Shown: positions 12,062-24,849 of the stretch, one piece after another
Numbering within the stretch: position 1 is the stretch's first letter
Layout: each line of letters begins with the position of its first letter
NCBI GenBank assembly: GCA_028023455.1
Contig: JAQFVV010012396.1
Span: 11,759,296-11,823,295, forward strand
Direction: 5' to 3'
From: Epiperipatus broadwayi
Lineage: Eukaryota > Onychophora > Udeonychophora > Euonychophora > Peripatidae
Length of the DNA: 64,000 nucleotides
The notes under the pieces: generated by a model
Seen by the model: the letters and a program-made list of their open reading frames with translations, nothing else
Told to the model about the DNA's origin: nothing
Database searches by the model: none
Translations under genes and position numbers: made by a program

Positions 12062-12310
12062 AACTAACTATTTAGCTCCGTAGGTGTTCCCGTCCATGTC
12101 TCCCGCTGATGCTAAGCTTTGTGGCCCGGTTGAGGAATATCTATGCGTGTCTCAGATAGTGTTGTTGGTTCGTGGGTTAGTCTCGAGAATAGACGAAGAG
12201 GGCAGGGGTCATAGTATTTTTGATTTAATATCTCGCGTATGAGTGGCCCCGAGGTACCTTCACCTAGTATTCGAACTGGGTTAAGCCAACATACATCATC
12301 TGACTGTCAC
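12062..12310. other. GC-richer island of unknown identity
   Basis: Clearly richer in G and C than its surroundings, with CCCGTCCATGTCTCCCGC, GTCTCGAGAATAGACGAAG and GGCCCCGAGGTACC. No open frame or tRNA fold was recognised. The flanks repeat a short AAAGATATTT / AAATATCTTT motif in opposite orientation, as at the satellite ends. It could be the inner part of an unclassified mobile element. Confidence 0.3.
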
Positions 12311-12668
12311 AATATCATTCAGCAATAATTTAAACAAAAAATATCTTTAATTTTAATAAATAAATGACTCAGTTATCTTATATTTATTTTAAACAAACAT
12401 ATTTTTATTAAATATTTGAACCTTGAATTGTTCTCTTTATTTAGCAATTTATAAACGATAGAAAATGACAAAGTGAAGATGTGTGTATACCACAATATTT
12501 ATATATATAAACAATAAATAAACTCTAGTTGTTAAGAAAGAGACCATATGAGATATGGATGAAAGAAATAAGAAAGTGTGCATGGGTGATGGGGAAGAGA
12601 GATTAGAGATTGGAAAAGATAAATTGAACTTGGAGAGATCCCCATCTTGCAGTGAATTGATAATGGTT

Positions 12669-12671
<3 letters not shown>

Positions 12672-12736
<65 letters not shown>
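12672..12736. repeat. (TA)n microsatellite
   Basis: About 30 uninterrupted TA units. Similar shorter tracts occur at 3055-3071, 31058-31077, 38064-38100, 42661-42731 and 63118-63138. Open frames crossing it are artefacts of the repeat. Confidence 0.95.
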
Positions 12737-14022
12737 CAAATTAGTAAATATGTTAGTATTTCAACTAGTATGGTTTCTGGTTGTTTTAACATTAAATACT
12801 CTTGCAGATAAAATTAGAGCATCTTCTTGCATTCTCTCACCACTATAACTAAATGTACACTTCACTTCATTATACTCTGCATGTACTGCTCTTTGCCTTA
12901 TTACACACTGCACTTCATGGTAATGTACTGCTGCTTTTAATGCACTTCATGGTAATATGCTGCTGCTTTTCTGCACACACAAATGCAGTCTGCCAATTTT
13001 ATTTGGCTTAATTTGCATAATAGTTCATATTTGCATACTTTTATCTAATTTAGTATATTTGCATAGCTAAATTTTTTAGAATGTCTTGAGTATATATTAT
13101 TGTTTTCTCTCTGACCAATATATACATATAAAAACAATAAAGATTTTAATAGCAACTTTATAATACATATGCACTACTGACTCTCATTCTAGAAAATAAT
13201 ACTCAATTAATTACATATATAGTAGGCTTTCTCTATTCTCTAAAAGGTTTAGGATAAGATATTGGTCACTCTTCCTCAATATATCAGTCTTTACTTAATT
13301 CTGTAGGTATATCAGCAGGATTTGTTCATTTAAATTCAGTTATAACTATCTCTTCTACTTGAATTTCAGATGAGGCACCATCATATGAATTATTCTTTAC
13401 AGAACCAGATCAATGATAGCTGGTCCCAAATTGCTAAATTTGTGCTTGAAAATATTGATACTATAACAATCATTCAATATTTTGTATACTTATTATGTAA
13501 ATACAACTGATAAAATGTTTTTAAAAAGAATTATTTTAACTGACACTCGAGATTCTATTCAATGGTGCTACTAATTAAGGCAGTTCCAGAAATATCATAT
13601 TCAATGAATTTCAGCAAGTTCAGTCAAGACAATGAATAAAACAATCAGCATTGGAGCTGTTCACTGCCACAGTGTCGATAGTTATTTGAGCATGGTAGAT
13701 TTGTCTATTCGAGTTTTCCTTCAGAGCGAATACATTTTTATTGATTTCATTTAGGATGAGCATAAATATTCTGTTTTTTTTCATAATTACTACAAATTAA
13801 CATATATTTATTATAGAAAAATATAACAAAATAATAAAATAAATATTATTTTAAATATTTATCACAATGGGTGTAAGTGTTGAATATATACATAAAAAAT
13901 TATATTTTTCCAATTGTCAATACATAAAAAAAAAAATATAATAAAAAATAAAAGTCAATCTGCTCCAGATATTATTATTTGTTAAGCAGCAGTTAATAAA
14001 AATAAAAAATATATTAAATCTT

Positions 14023-14870
14023 TTAATTATGATTTGTATGGAAAAATAAATGATTGCATGGTTGTGAAATTAGAGATGCTCTTTTGTTTATCTTGCTTAA
14101 TTTTTGGTAGTGATACCATAATAAATAATCCTTACTTAAAAATTTCATGCATTGACACTGAATCAGACACATATCAGCTGTGGAAGAACTTACTCTTTCA
14201 TTAATTTGATACTGAGGCTCACTTAACCAGCTTCCTATATGGTCAATATGTCTTCTGATTTCTTTAACGTGAGTCAATTTAATTATATATAATTTGTTTC
14301 GATAGAATTTTTGTCATAATTCCTATTTGCCATATCTTTTTTAGTGTATCATATATCCAAACTGTTTTTCTTAGATTAAACTTAACATTTTTTAAGTCAA
14401 TCTCCTTATTCCCATTCTTATATAGTATCAATATAGAGATATGAGTTCTAAAATTATATTTCATTAAAAAATTTTCACTGGTGTCTTTCTAGTAACTATA
14501 CATGGTGTGAAATGCTGATAGAACATGGTGTCAGTTAGAGCTTTATGTATATCAGTATACTATGTCTTATTCAATGTAAACTTCAATTGTTGCATAGCTT
14601 TTTCTGCTAATCTATTATGTTTTATTCCCGTATTAGCCAAAAAGTCTTTCAAATGCAATGATACAAATTTTGCACTACTGTCAAAAACAATTAATTCAGG
14701 ATATATATGAGTAGTAAATATTTTGCTTAACACTTGTATTGTGTGATCTGTACTTGTATTTTTCATCACTCAGTATTCAATCCATTTTGGTCGACCGCAA
14801 GGTCTCTGGAAGTCAACTGCATAATTTCTTCCTTTTTTTGCAAAATTTGCATCTAATTTATTTTAATATA
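14023..14870 (-). pseudogene. Ty3/gypsy retrotransposon integrase remnant
   Basis: Minus-strand peptide runs resemble the integrase C-half of Ty3/gypsy polyproteins. The order is KWIEY near 14780-14800, then STDHTIQVLSKIFTTH and a PELIVFDSSAKFVS block (14560-14769) matching the usual 'PE-x-VVSDNG-x-xF' region. A further block, ENFLMKYNFRTHISIL with FNLRKTVWIYD (14279-14464), matches the 'AELLMGRxLRTRL' and 'GDxVWV' elements. The catalytic 'D-N-G' is degraded to DSS, the 'YHPASNG' segment before GLAE is deleted (reads KHNRLAEKAMQ), and stops interrupt the frame. Non-functional. Confidence 0.75.
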
Positions 14871-15529
14871 ATTCTAAAACAATAATTTTCTTTTTTTTTT
14901 TCTTAATTTTTTTTTTTTTTAATTCAGGACCAACTTTAGAAAATAATTATTTATAAGTAATTTAAATTATAATTTAATAAAAAATTTATAAAGCGATATT
15001 GACAAATTATAATATTAGAGATAGCTGGGGTAATTTAACTTTTTGCCTGATGAATTTTCTTATTGGCCAGATTGAGTAAAAATTTGAGTGACTTCATTTG
15101 TCAAATACAGATCTAATCAGTTTCCTTTCTGAAATATATTAATGTACTATAATCAGAATTATTTTAATTTAGCTTCTAAAAATTAAATTATTTTACATTC
15201 AAATTGGTTAAATATAACAAAAATTTTTAAATAAGGTTAATAACTGAAAAAATATATATGAAAAATAACTTAAAAGAAAAACAAAGGAATTATATTTCAA
15301 CCAATTATTATATGAAAATGCCATTGGTTTCTTGTGTCTTAGAAATTACGATAGCTGATTATTCAATTCTGTTGTTTTTTCTTCATCTAAAATTAATATT
15401 TTAAATAAAAATCTAAATTTAGCCACATTATTAGTCAATATAGTGTAAAAAGTAATCATAAAATTCATAAATATTTATGAAAAATAGTTGTGTTTTTCTA
15501 GTTATCACTAAATGTCATTGATATGCAAA

Positions 15530-15800
15530 CAGCGGTCAAATAACATGTCTTTTAATTCAGCATTGAAGACATATTCCTTTGCCAGTGACCACAATTCCAT
15601 ATTGGACTTGTTTTTATTTTGATATGGTGACTGGAGTCTACTTTGAAAGTATAATCATACTATCTGTCTTAATATAGTTGGCTTGAAGTGTGTATTCAAC
15701 TTCTATATTAATTCTTCATAAGGAATATCCTCAGGAACTTTAGGTTCTCAAAGACAGTTGAATATTTGTAGTTCATCTTTGCATGTCACATGGGTATTTC
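15530..15800 (-). pseudogene. Ty3/gypsy gag remnant
   Basis: On the minus strand the frame reads PEDIPYEELI, KLNTHFKPTILRQ, then ELWSLAKEYVFNAELKDML, matching the gag pattern 'PYEELIxxLxxHFxP...xxLRxLAxxCxFxxxLxDML'. It has several stops. It is in the same orientation as the integrase remnant and upstream of it, so both probably come from one insertion that lost protease, RT and RNase H (14.9-15.5 kb). Confidence 0.6.
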
Positions 15801-16238
15801 ATCTTTTAATTTTTTATTTACAATATTATTAATCATGTCTTTTAACATGGACAATATATATCTGCCATTCTGCTGTAATTATGCTATCAAACAGAGTTAT
15901 GGAGGTATTTTATAGTGCCATGTTAAACTTTTTCATTAATTCCATGCTAATTTGTTATATCTACCAAGACATCGATTTGCAATTAAGTCATCCACTCTGC
16001 TACTTATTATACACTCTTTCAACTATTGAACTGTGCCATTCTGCTATATACATGATGCTATATTAATATTAAACAGTTCTGTATGCATTAGTATTTATTG
16101 CCTACATTATTATCACATATGCTATGCAACTTGACGAGTCATCTAGTAATACCAATACTACTAATTTAATAGTTTTAATCAGATATCAGTGTAATTTGTA
16201 AAATCATTAAAACCTGCTTTATTTTCTAGATAATAAAC

Positions 16239-16351
16239 TTTTTTTTTCCATATGTCAAAGCATCAGCCAGGAAGCGAACCGCGACAACTGTCTGCAAGCA
16301 ACTGCTTGCTTGCAAGGCAGCTGCGCTGACCTCTCGGCTACCATGCTTGAC
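16239..16351 (-). mobile_element. tRNA-derived SINE, copy 1
   Basis: Minus strand gives GGTAGCCGAGAGGTCAGC (A-box region), GGTTCGCTTCC (B box) and the shared ending GATGCTTTGACATA followed by an A-rich tail. Same family as the copies at 17.4, 17.5, 18.8, 26.4 and 62.1 kb. The middle is expanded by a short CTTGC duplication. Confidence 0.75.
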
Positions 16352-17383
16352 AAAAGTGCACAAATAGAATTGCAGCCATGACTGGCATGATTTTAGGATT
16401 TATAGGAGAATTAAAAAAGATTTGTCTGAATGCAAGACATATACACTGCATTATCCATAGAGAAAACCTAGCACTTCTAACATCGCCTAGTAAAGTGTTA
16501 TTAGAAGTTACACGTTAATTACATATAAAGTTAATGCCACTAATAGAAAACTCTTTCGAATTTTATGTCAAGAAATGGATTCCAATTATAAATCTTTTAT
16601 ATCACACGGATGTAGGTCGTCTGTTCCGAGGTAAAATTCTAAAAACAAGATTTAATATTAAAAGAACTACGAATTTGTAAAAATCCCATTTTAGTATCTT
16701 GTTTTACCGATCATTGAAAATTTTTCACGAAAAAGTAAACGAACTGAATCTTCCTCTGCACGGAGAAAGTTATATATAATATGATTAACCTTAAACACAA
16801 AATTGCAAGCACTTCAAAATAAACTTTCAGCATGATTAAAAAGTTTCAGGAATAGTACAGAAAGGTTTGCTTCTCTCCTTGAATTTCTTGAAAAATAATA
16901 TTTTATTATCAGCGAAATGTAAAACAATAATAATTAACCATATCACAAATTTAATTTTTATATATATATTTTTAACTTAAATGAAAATAATTCATGGTCG
17001 TGAGAGAATTTTAATTAAAAATTTTATTTTTTGTCAAGTACTGAAGTGTTATATGATTTTCTATTTTATCATTACTAGGATAGCGATAGACAATTTTAAT
17101 TAAATATATGGGTGTGTCAATAAATAATTGATAAGTATATTTAATTTCGGCTTAATTGGTTCTCTAGATGCCATCCCTACAATTTAGCAATCTCAAAAGA
17201 ACTAATTGACTTGAGAGCAGATTCCACCTTTGTATTTGAATTTTGTAATAAAGATTTGTCAGTCTGCTGAATCCAGCGACAAAAAGAATATCCTACCTTA
17301 GTAGCACAACCTTAAATATTCTACTTCCGTTCGCATTCGCATTTTTTTGCGAAACTGCACTTTCATCGCTATTACTAATTAAA

Positions 17384-17449
17384 AACCCGGGACAACTGCT
17401 TGTAAGACACCTATGCTGACCACTCGGCCACCAACGCTTGATTTTTTTT
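17384..17449 (-). mobile_element. tRNA-derived SINE, copy 2 (partial, inverted)
   Basis: Partial minus-strand copy ending inside the B box (CCGGG). It is head-to-head with copy 3, separated by about 30 bp, so the two can form a long hairpin. Confidence 0.75.
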
Positions 17450-17480
17450 CTTTAAATTGATATAAAGAAGAAAAAAAATC

Positions 17481-17580
17481 AAGCGTTGGTGGCCGAGTGG
17501 TCAGCACAGCTGTCTTACAAGCAGTTGTCCCGGGTTCGCTTCCCGGCCGATGCTTTGACACATGAGGAAGAAAAAAAAAG
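17481..17580 (+). mobile_element. tRNA-derived SINE, copy 3 (best preserved)
   Basis: The pol III A box TGGCCGAGTGG (17490-17500) and B box GGTTCGCTTCC (17533-17543) both match consensus. The 3' end is CCGATGCTTTGACACATGA plus an A-rich tail. The head resembles a tRNA of the Leu/Ser type (GGTGGCCGAGTGGTCAGC) but does not fold as a complete tRNA, so a SINE is favoured over a functional tRNA gene. Confidence 0.8.
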
Positions 17581-18756
17581 CATAGAACAAAAAGTGGAAA
17601 GAAATTATAATGCTAACAGAAGCATAGATCTTATTTGTCAATAGAAACATTGGGTTGAAATATGAGAATTACAGTGTCAAATATTTCAACAGATATTGTT
17701 TTTATGTAGCAATATTCAAACACATTTTTCATATTAAATTGTTATTAAAATCTTTTTTGTTATACAATTTTTCTTCTAATTAATGAGGTTTTTTTTTTCA
17801 TATTTCATCGTTGTAATTCTAATGAAAATATAAATAAGAAAAATTATTAAATAAATACAATAAAATTATATAACTGTATATGCCGCTATTAAGATTTTTT
17901 TTCTGCCGGGATCGCGAATGATTCTAGGTATTTCGGGGAACCTTTGTATTAATGAATTTGAAAAGCACTGAGTGAGTTACAGAACAAAAAAATCCTTATA
18001 TTGATTGCTAATATATATATATATAACACATTAAGGATAAGTCTCGCATACAGCTTCCTAACACTTTTTTCAAATTAGAAATGTAAATTTTTATTTCAAT
18101 AATAACTCAACCCATCCAATATTTGTTTATACTAGAACAGTCAAAGTTTTCATTAAAAATAAAAACTGAAGCACGTTATAAAATACCATTCTCGAGCGTT
18201 CGCGCATAAGTGAAGTAGTCACGTTTTACGGGTTCTTTTTTCTTTTACAAAATGGATTAGACTGCTGTAAACATCTCTCTCTCTCTTTCTTTCTTCTACT
18301 TTCCTTCTTCCTTTCTTCTTGACGATTTCAGTTTTAGATAGGAAAGATGACATATCCTGAAAGGTAACCCATGTTTTATAAATTAGAACATATATAAGTG
18401 TATTTGTATGTTTGTAGATATGATATTGTAGTTCTTTAAAACTTTCCAAACTTGCAGAATGATATTCTCAGTTCTAATAAATAAATGCTGCTCACTGAAT
18501 AATTAAGTTGATTTGAATGTTTATAATCATCTAATTTTAAATTTGCGTTTCAAAATTTTATTTATTATCATAAAATATATTTTTTTTATGTTCCAAAAAG
18601 GTAAACTATCGGTTCTGATTTTATCCTTTCAAAATATATTAAGCATTGCATTTTCACGAGCGTTAATCAAAAATGAAAATATATTTTAATAAAAATATTT
18701 AATTTCAAAAACTTGTTCAATGAATGAAATTTTTATTTAAACAAAAAAACAAGGAA

Positions 18757-18858
18757 GTCAAGTGTTGGTGGCCGAGTTGTCAGCACAGCTGCCTTACAGG
18801 CAGTTGTCCTGGGTTGGCGGGTTCGCTTCCCGGCCGGTGCTTTGATACATGAAAAAAA
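18757..18858 (+). mobile_element. tRNA-derived SINE, copy 4, with target site duplication
   Basis: Same A box (TGGCCGAGTTG) and B box (GGTTCGCTTCC) and the TGCTTTGATACATGA-A(n) ending. It is flanked by a 10-bp direct repeat AAACAAGGAA (18747-18756 and 18859-18868), the mark of insertion by target-primed reverse transcription. A small internal duplication precedes the B box. Confidence 0.8.
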
Positions 18859-18869
18859 AAACAAGGAAT

Positions 18870-19930
18870 GATTTCTTGCTTTTATTTTTTGCCTGGCTTT
18901 TTTTTTTTACGTTAAATAAAAATTTCAATTTAATAGTTTTAGCAAACTTAAGTCAATTCGTAGCAAATGTTGCATTTATTTGTCTTTGAAAATGAGATAA
19001 AACTTACATAAGATAAACTTTGAGGTCGGAGACAAATTTTAAAACTTGCCTTCTCTATGTACTGTATTTTAGAATCTGTGTGTAGTATATACATTTAGTT
19101 TTTTAAAAATAAAATAATCGAATTAAATTAAAACCTGTTTATAAAAATATTTCAATTAAATTTTTTGTAATTATTAAGTTTTATTGTGATTTTCTGTTGG
19201 TGCAAATTCTTGTGTAATAGAGCTTGTACCTAATTTTTTGGCCCACTTATCAAATTGCTATTTAAGCAATGAATTGAAAAGATCTGCTTGATTTAACAAT
19301 TCCTATGGATTAGACTCATTTGTTGGCATTCATATAGCTCGTCTTAATGCATACTTGATTACATATGGAAACTCCTTTTTAAATCTCATTACATATCGCT
19401 TGGGGGGGGGGGGGATATTCAAATTTCTTAGCGTTATACTCATTATTTTGATGATGGTGTACATCTTCTCGTTTAATCTTTTTTGTTGTTTGTTTGTTTA
19501 TATAAGGATAATCTATATCTAAATGCTGATAAAATTATATTAACCAGCACCCAAAAAAATATATATGGTACTTTAGTATTAGACCTGCCATAAAATAACA
19601 CAGACGTACTTGATTAGGGTTAGAATTGCGGTCAAGTTTCAGTACAGCAGGTATAATACTAGAGTAATATATATATGTATGGGCTTTTAATAAATACAAA
19701 TTAAATTCTATTCTGTTATTAGCTGACTTTATAGCTATCTCTACTATATATACTGATACTAGTTTAAAATTCAATAACTACCTCTTTATCAAGATAATAG
19801 ACATATATTTATGTAAGCTTACTATAAATATATCAATATAAAATAAAATATGGTAAGAAGTGGTCCATTTTCTTATTATAAAAAGTTATTGAAAATAGCA
19901 GCTAGAGGACAGGTCAGTTCTGATTTAAAA
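18870..19930. other. gene-free AT-rich stretch
   Basis: No supported gene. Holds a G10 homopolymer near 19401-19413, probably of uncertain length. Confidence 0.5.
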
Positions 19931-19939
19931 TAGAAAGAA

Positions 19940-21250
19940 GATATGGAAGTTATGCTGAGCACATCTGCAAGGGTGAATAAAGAGATGGTGATTAAATTTA
20001 GTGAAGAAAAATCAAATATAATGATGGTTAATACTAGGGAAAGAAAAGATGTAGAATTTTTATTGGGAGATATAAAGTTAAGTGTGGTGAATAGATATAG
20101 TTATTTGGGAATTATTTTAAGTACTGTAATCAGAAAAATTGTTTGGATGAATGAGAGAAAAAAATGATAAATGAAGCAAAGAAACAAAAGGGATTGATAA
20201 AGAAATTAACAGTGTTTTCATATAATAAATATGATGCAGCTAGAGTTATATGGAAGAGAGTTGCAGTAGCAGGGTTAACATATGGTAATGATGCGCTTTG
20301 TGTTAGTAAAGGGGTATTAGATTACTTAGAAAAAGTACAAAGGGAAGTAGGAAGACATGCATTGGATGCAGATGTATGGAAAGCAAGGGAGGCAATTCAA
20401 GGAGAAATTGGATGGTCAAGTTTTTATACAAGAGATGCAAAAAGTAAAATGAAAATGTTTGGTAGATTGCAGTTTATGGATAAAAAAATAATAGCCAAAA
20501 TAGTATTTAATTGGGTTATGAGTAAAGGGCAGGCAACAAGATGGGTGAGAAAGGTAATGCGGTATGTAAAAGATTTGGATAAAGAATTTTTATCAGTATA
20601 TTTGTACAAAAGATGGGATGATTGGGTTAGAAGGATTGTTGAGTGTTATAGTGGTAAGGAATGGGATAAAAGAATATATTAATAAAGAATAGGGAGTTAG
20701 AGAGATGGAGAACTAATATGGAGAGTAAAAAGAGTTTAAATATATATATATATATAGAAGTAAACCGAATATTAGGTGTGAATTAATATGTGATAATAGT
20801 AAGGAAAGTAGTTTATTGTTTAAGGCTCGAATGGGATCTTTAGCAACAAGAGAATATACATGTAAATGAAAAAATATGAAAGATTTAGTCTGTAGATTGT
20901 GTAAGGAAGGAATAGAAAATATTAGGCATCTGTTAATTGAATGTAAATGCTTGAAAACAGAAAGAGTACAAATAATGAAGTTATGGAAGAATAAATATGA
21001 AAAAAGTGATTATACAGAAAGTGGATTATTGGTTTTTATGCTGGGTTTGGTAAAATATAAGGGGGATTTAGATATAAAGGCCATAGAGTTGCTAAAGATT
21101 ATGTTGTGGAAATGGGATGAAGCAGAATATGAAAAAACATAGAGTGGGGAATGGAAAATAAAGTGGCTAACAGGTTTCTCTGGGTATAATTACTGAGAGA
21201 TTCCTGATTCCATTTAAAGAGAAGCCACAGTACATTACATCACATCACAT
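19940..21250 (+). mobile_element. non-LTR retrotransposon (LINE), 3' part, degenerate
   Basis: Frames 19943-20167, 20164-20682 and 20876-21142 together give the C-terminal part of a LINE polyprotein. They contain KFSEEKSNIMMVN (after the RT catalytic motif), RYSYLGIILS (the typical 'YLG' block), AGLTYGNDALCVSK (the 'YG-x-E' block) and a post-RT zinc knuckle CRLCKEGIENIRHLLIECKCL (C-x2-C...H-x4-C, from 20885). The RT catalytic domain and endonuclease are missing. Frameshifts at about 20165 and between 20682 and 20876 inactivate it. The end is marked by a short repeat tail ACATTACATCACATCACAT (about 21230-21250). Family (Jockey, CR1, RTE or relative) not decided. Confidence 0.8.
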
Positions 21251-21259
21251 AGACTTGGT

Positions 21260-22300
21260 AAATTTCACATAACATTATATTTAATAATTCTAAGAAACAT
21301 ACAAATCAAAACAAATAAATTTTGAAGAAGAAATTAAACTGTGCTTTCTTAAGATGATCTAATATATTAAGGGGGGGGGGTGATTTTAAAGTTTTTAAAT
21401 ATTATGTCACATTATTATTAAAAAATAAATTAAAAAATTTATATAGTTAAAAAATATCTTTAGCTATTTTAAAATACTTTGTAAAATTCTTTCCATTTAA
21501 AACATATGCTTAAATAAACTGGCTTATCATAGTAAAACACACTTCAATGGAATACAAAAAGTATTATATAGACATGATAAATATTTATATGCAAAATTTT
21601 ATCCTCAATTAGTTATTCTTCCATTAAAATAGGGTGACTTATACAATCTCAAATATTCTTTTATTCTCAATCTCAAATATTCTTTTATTTTCTCTACAAT
21701 GTAAGTTTTAGTAATCCATAAATATTTGATTGCTGTGCTTATTAAATCTTTATCCTATGTTATCCCAGCTTATAGCTTTTATCAGAGAAGAGGTTTTAAG
21801 ATTTTTTTGAATAATGTACTTGGACCTTTTGAATCTAATTTAACTTTCCATCCTGCTGCCTTTTCTTAACTTTTTGATTTACTGTCAAACTATCAGCCGA
21901 AATTGAAAAACTTTTTAATTTTTTCAATCTAAGCCTATTTGCATGCATAGTTGTATAGATCTAAAATTAGTTCAGTTTTTATATATTATGGTGATCTTAT
22001 TTTTTTTATAACAGTTGTCATCTTTATTCTTTGGCCAGAATTGGTGTAAAAGCAATAATATATCACATGATCAATGAAATATATAGTCTTGGTTTGCACA
22101 TATTGCTAATCATTAGCAAATTATTTTGTTCTTCCTAGAATTTTGCCATTTTACTAAGATCACATAATATATAGAGACTAAACTTATTTCAAAACAAATA
22201 GACTTGGATTGAAAAAAAAATTAAGATTTTTCAATTTGAGCTGGTATATTAATAATATAACAAAATGTAAAAAATGTTTCTGTGTGGAAAGATGCAAGTG
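21260..22300. other. gene-free AT-rich stretch
   Basis: No supported gene. Contains a G10 run near 21371 and a TCTCAAATATTCTTTTAT direct duplication around 21648-21690. Confidence 0.5.
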
Positions 22301-22314
22301 CCCTCTTGAGAAAA

Positions 22315-22376
22315 ATCCAAAAAGCTCCCCACTGATGAAAGCCATAAGCTAAAAATTACTCAGGGAATATTTGGAT
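22315..22376 (+). ncRNA. hammerhead ribozyme A12 (type I, degenerate)
   Basis: Outer stem I ATCCAAA pairs with TTTGGAT, and inner CCC with GGG. The core CTGATGA (22332-22338) is intact. The stem II region AAGCCATAAGCTA is followed by AAAA instead of GAAA, and stem III is lost. Same sub-family as the copies at 35.9 and 36.6 kb. Likely inactive. Confidence 0.6.
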
Positions 22377-23185
22377 AAGGAAGCAGTGGATAAGGGTTTT
22401 ATAAGCTTTAGCATCTATTGATTAAGATGGCAAAAGTATTAAAAGAATAAAAGATTTCGCTAATAAATAGCAATATGTGTAAGCTAAGGTCATGTGATGT
22501 TTTCTTGACCATGTTAACATCAAATACTATAGATTATTGAATTCTATAGACAATAAAATTTCAGTCATTCCAATTTTTAAACATGAAAGGAAACTCCTTA
22601 ATTTTCTTAGAACATGAAAGAAAATGAATGATTAATTGCTTAGAAGATTCTGAGACACCCAGCATCAGAAGTTAAAACTTAGATTTCAATTTGGAACATT
22701 TTAGCTTTCAAATCTGTTATTGTACCACAATGCTAAATCATTCAGGGTGCTAGAGTATTTTCACTTATGGACATTATACATAAATTCTTATGCATTTTAG
22801 CATAAATTATAATAATATGAAGTTAGTTTCATTTATTACCAAAGAAAATAATCAACTTTATTACTTGTCTAACTGAAATATTAAATCAATTTTTATATTA
22901 ATACTTTTCATTTTATATTATGATAAAAATAATTATAACCAAAATATTTTTTAATGTCAATTTATAAAATTTATGAACATCATTCCAGAATAAACAAAAT
23001 TCTTGATTTTGGTTTGCATCTTTTTTATATTTTTGGTTTGAGTCTTTCCTATATATCCAATATATCTACTGCTTTATTTTGACTTTTATTTTCATCATTT
23101 TTATATTATTGCAATAATCTCATTGAAGGTCACACAAACTATTGGAATTTTAAAAAAAAAATAAAATAAAATAAAAAAATTAATA

Positions 23186-23874
23186 GGTATTTGTGAGTTT
23201 TCCAATAAACCAAGATGGCAGCCCATATTTTTGATAAATGTACAGTTTCGAGGGTCTATAATCTACCAAAGATGTGTTACTTGTTAAATTAACATAAAAT
23301 TAATAAATCGATTGTTAATTTTTTTAAAAGAAAATATAAATTCTGATAAATTTCATTAAGAAGCTTTATTTCAATTTTTTTTTCCCACTTATAATGTAGG
23401 AAACAATGAGACATTCTTAACATTGGCATACTTTGATTCAATTCAGTGTGTTTCTTTTTGACTGCATTTTTTTTTTTTTGTAAATTGTCATAATGATAAA
23501 AATTTGTGACCTTCCTGTCACAGAATTGATGCAGTGGACTATTTCCAAAAGTACAGATTCTTCCCTCCCAAAAAGTGTGAGCTGATCATCATTCAAACAT
23601 GAATGAAGTGTAAATATTGTATTTATATATATTTTAATATTTCTGTTTAATAAGTTAATCCAAAAAAAAAAATAAACTAAATATTATTAATTTTTCCACA
23701 GTGATTTTTTTTTTTTTTAAATAACTACAAAAAATAAAATGTAAATTGGTAATTATGTTTTCAAGTAGGCATTTTTTGGTAAACATTTTTTGGAGCCCCC
23801 CCCCCCCCCCAGAAATTGTAGATTTATCAAAAGTAAGGGTTCTATCTTCATTTACTAGAAAACTCGTAAGTACC
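23186..23874. mobile_element. non-autonomous DNA transposon with terminal inverted repeats, copy 1
   Basis: Left end GGTATTTGTGAGTTTTCC...AAACCAAGATGGCA. The right end is its inverted counterpart (TTTACTAGAAAACTCGTAAGTACC). Internal sequence (TTTTTGATAAATGTACAG, CCAAAGATGTGTTA, TTTCATTAAGAAGCTTTATTTCAAT) aligns along its length with 57226-57897. No transposase coding region. A C14 homopolymer near 23797 is probably unreliable in length. Confidence 0.8.
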
Positions 23875-24322
23875 AGTTAGTGTTATACTTAAAACTAAAT
23901 GTAAAAGAAATAAGAGAATTATGCTTATATTAGTTATTCAGATATCTAAAATTTCATTAAAGACAAATGTAAGTTTAAATATATTTGTAATATTAACTTG
24001 ATTTGATGGAAGTTTGTATTTAAGAGGATTCTTAACCATCTACTTTACACTAACAAAGCAGTGATTCAACAATTACTTGACAAATACAATTGGAAGCTAT
24101 TTTATTCTTTTCCAGCCATTTTTTACTCTAATTTCTATTTCAGAACATTGGAATACAATAGTACAAACATTTTAGATTTTTTAAAAATAGTTTTGAATTA
24201 AAACATTTTTTTTATTTCTGAATTATTAAAAATTATAACAATGTAAATTAGTTGTATATTTTACAAGTTTACGTAAGTAGCATATATATAACTCACAAAA
24301 CAAGTTCTTAACAAGCTTTGTA

Positions 24323-24385
24323 GAATATCTCTAACCTCAGACCGGTTTCTGCTACTGGCGCCCTCAGTGAGGTGCTAAGATATTC
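24323..24385 (-). ncRNA. hammerhead ribozyme A3 (type I, A9 mutated)
   Basis: Minus strand: outer stem I GAATATCT with AGATATTC, inner CCTCA with TGAGG. The core is CTGAGGG (last A changed to G), stem II loop CAGTA, GAAA, stem III ACCGGT. Predicted cleavage follows the C at 24340. The A9 change should impair catalysis. Confidence 0.8.
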
Positions 24386-24716
24386 AATCATCAGATTAAA
24401 AATACCAGGACAAGCCTAACACTTCATCTAATGTATAACTATTAAGTAGAAAATCTGAAATTTTCAGACATCCATATGTCTTCCAATCCAGCTATCTAAC
24501 TTAAATAGCCATATGGGACTGAACTAAGTTCAGATACACAATATAAGCTATTAATATATGGTGTATATGAACTTAGTTCAGTCCCATATGGCTATTTAAG
24601 TTAGATAGCTGGATTGGAAGACATAATGGATGTCTGAAAATTTCAGATTTTCTACTTAATAGTTATACATTAGATAAAGTGCTGGACTTATCCTGGTATT
24701 TTTAATCTAATGATTA

Positions 24717-24777
24717 AATATCCTAGCACCTCACTGAGGATGCCAGTAGCATAAACCGGTCTGAGGTTGGGGATATT
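24717..24777 (+). ncRNA. hammerhead ribozyme A4 (type I, G12 mutated)
   Basis: Outer stem I AATATCC (24717-24723) pairs with GGATATT (24771-24777). Inner CCTCA pairs with TGAGG. The internal loop is TAGCA/TTGG. The core is CTGAGGA (24734-24740), stem II TGC-CAGTA-GCA, then TAAA where GAAA is expected. Stem III is ACCGGT and the cleavage site C24761. The fold is textbook but G12 is lost. Confidence 0.85.
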
Positions 24778-24849
24778 CTATAAAGCTTATTAAGAGCTTG
24801 TTTTGCAAGCTATATATATAACATTTCTAAATACAAGCTTGTTAAATTA

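Noticed and set aside
12449-12848. Open frames on both strands rich in Tyr-Ile
   Set aside because: They are translations of the (TA)n microsatellite.
17481-17580. Functional tRNA gene
   Set aside because: A and B boxes are good, but the cloverleaf is incomplete and the same sequence recurs with a shared non-tRNA 3' end, A-rich tail and, in two copies, target duplications.
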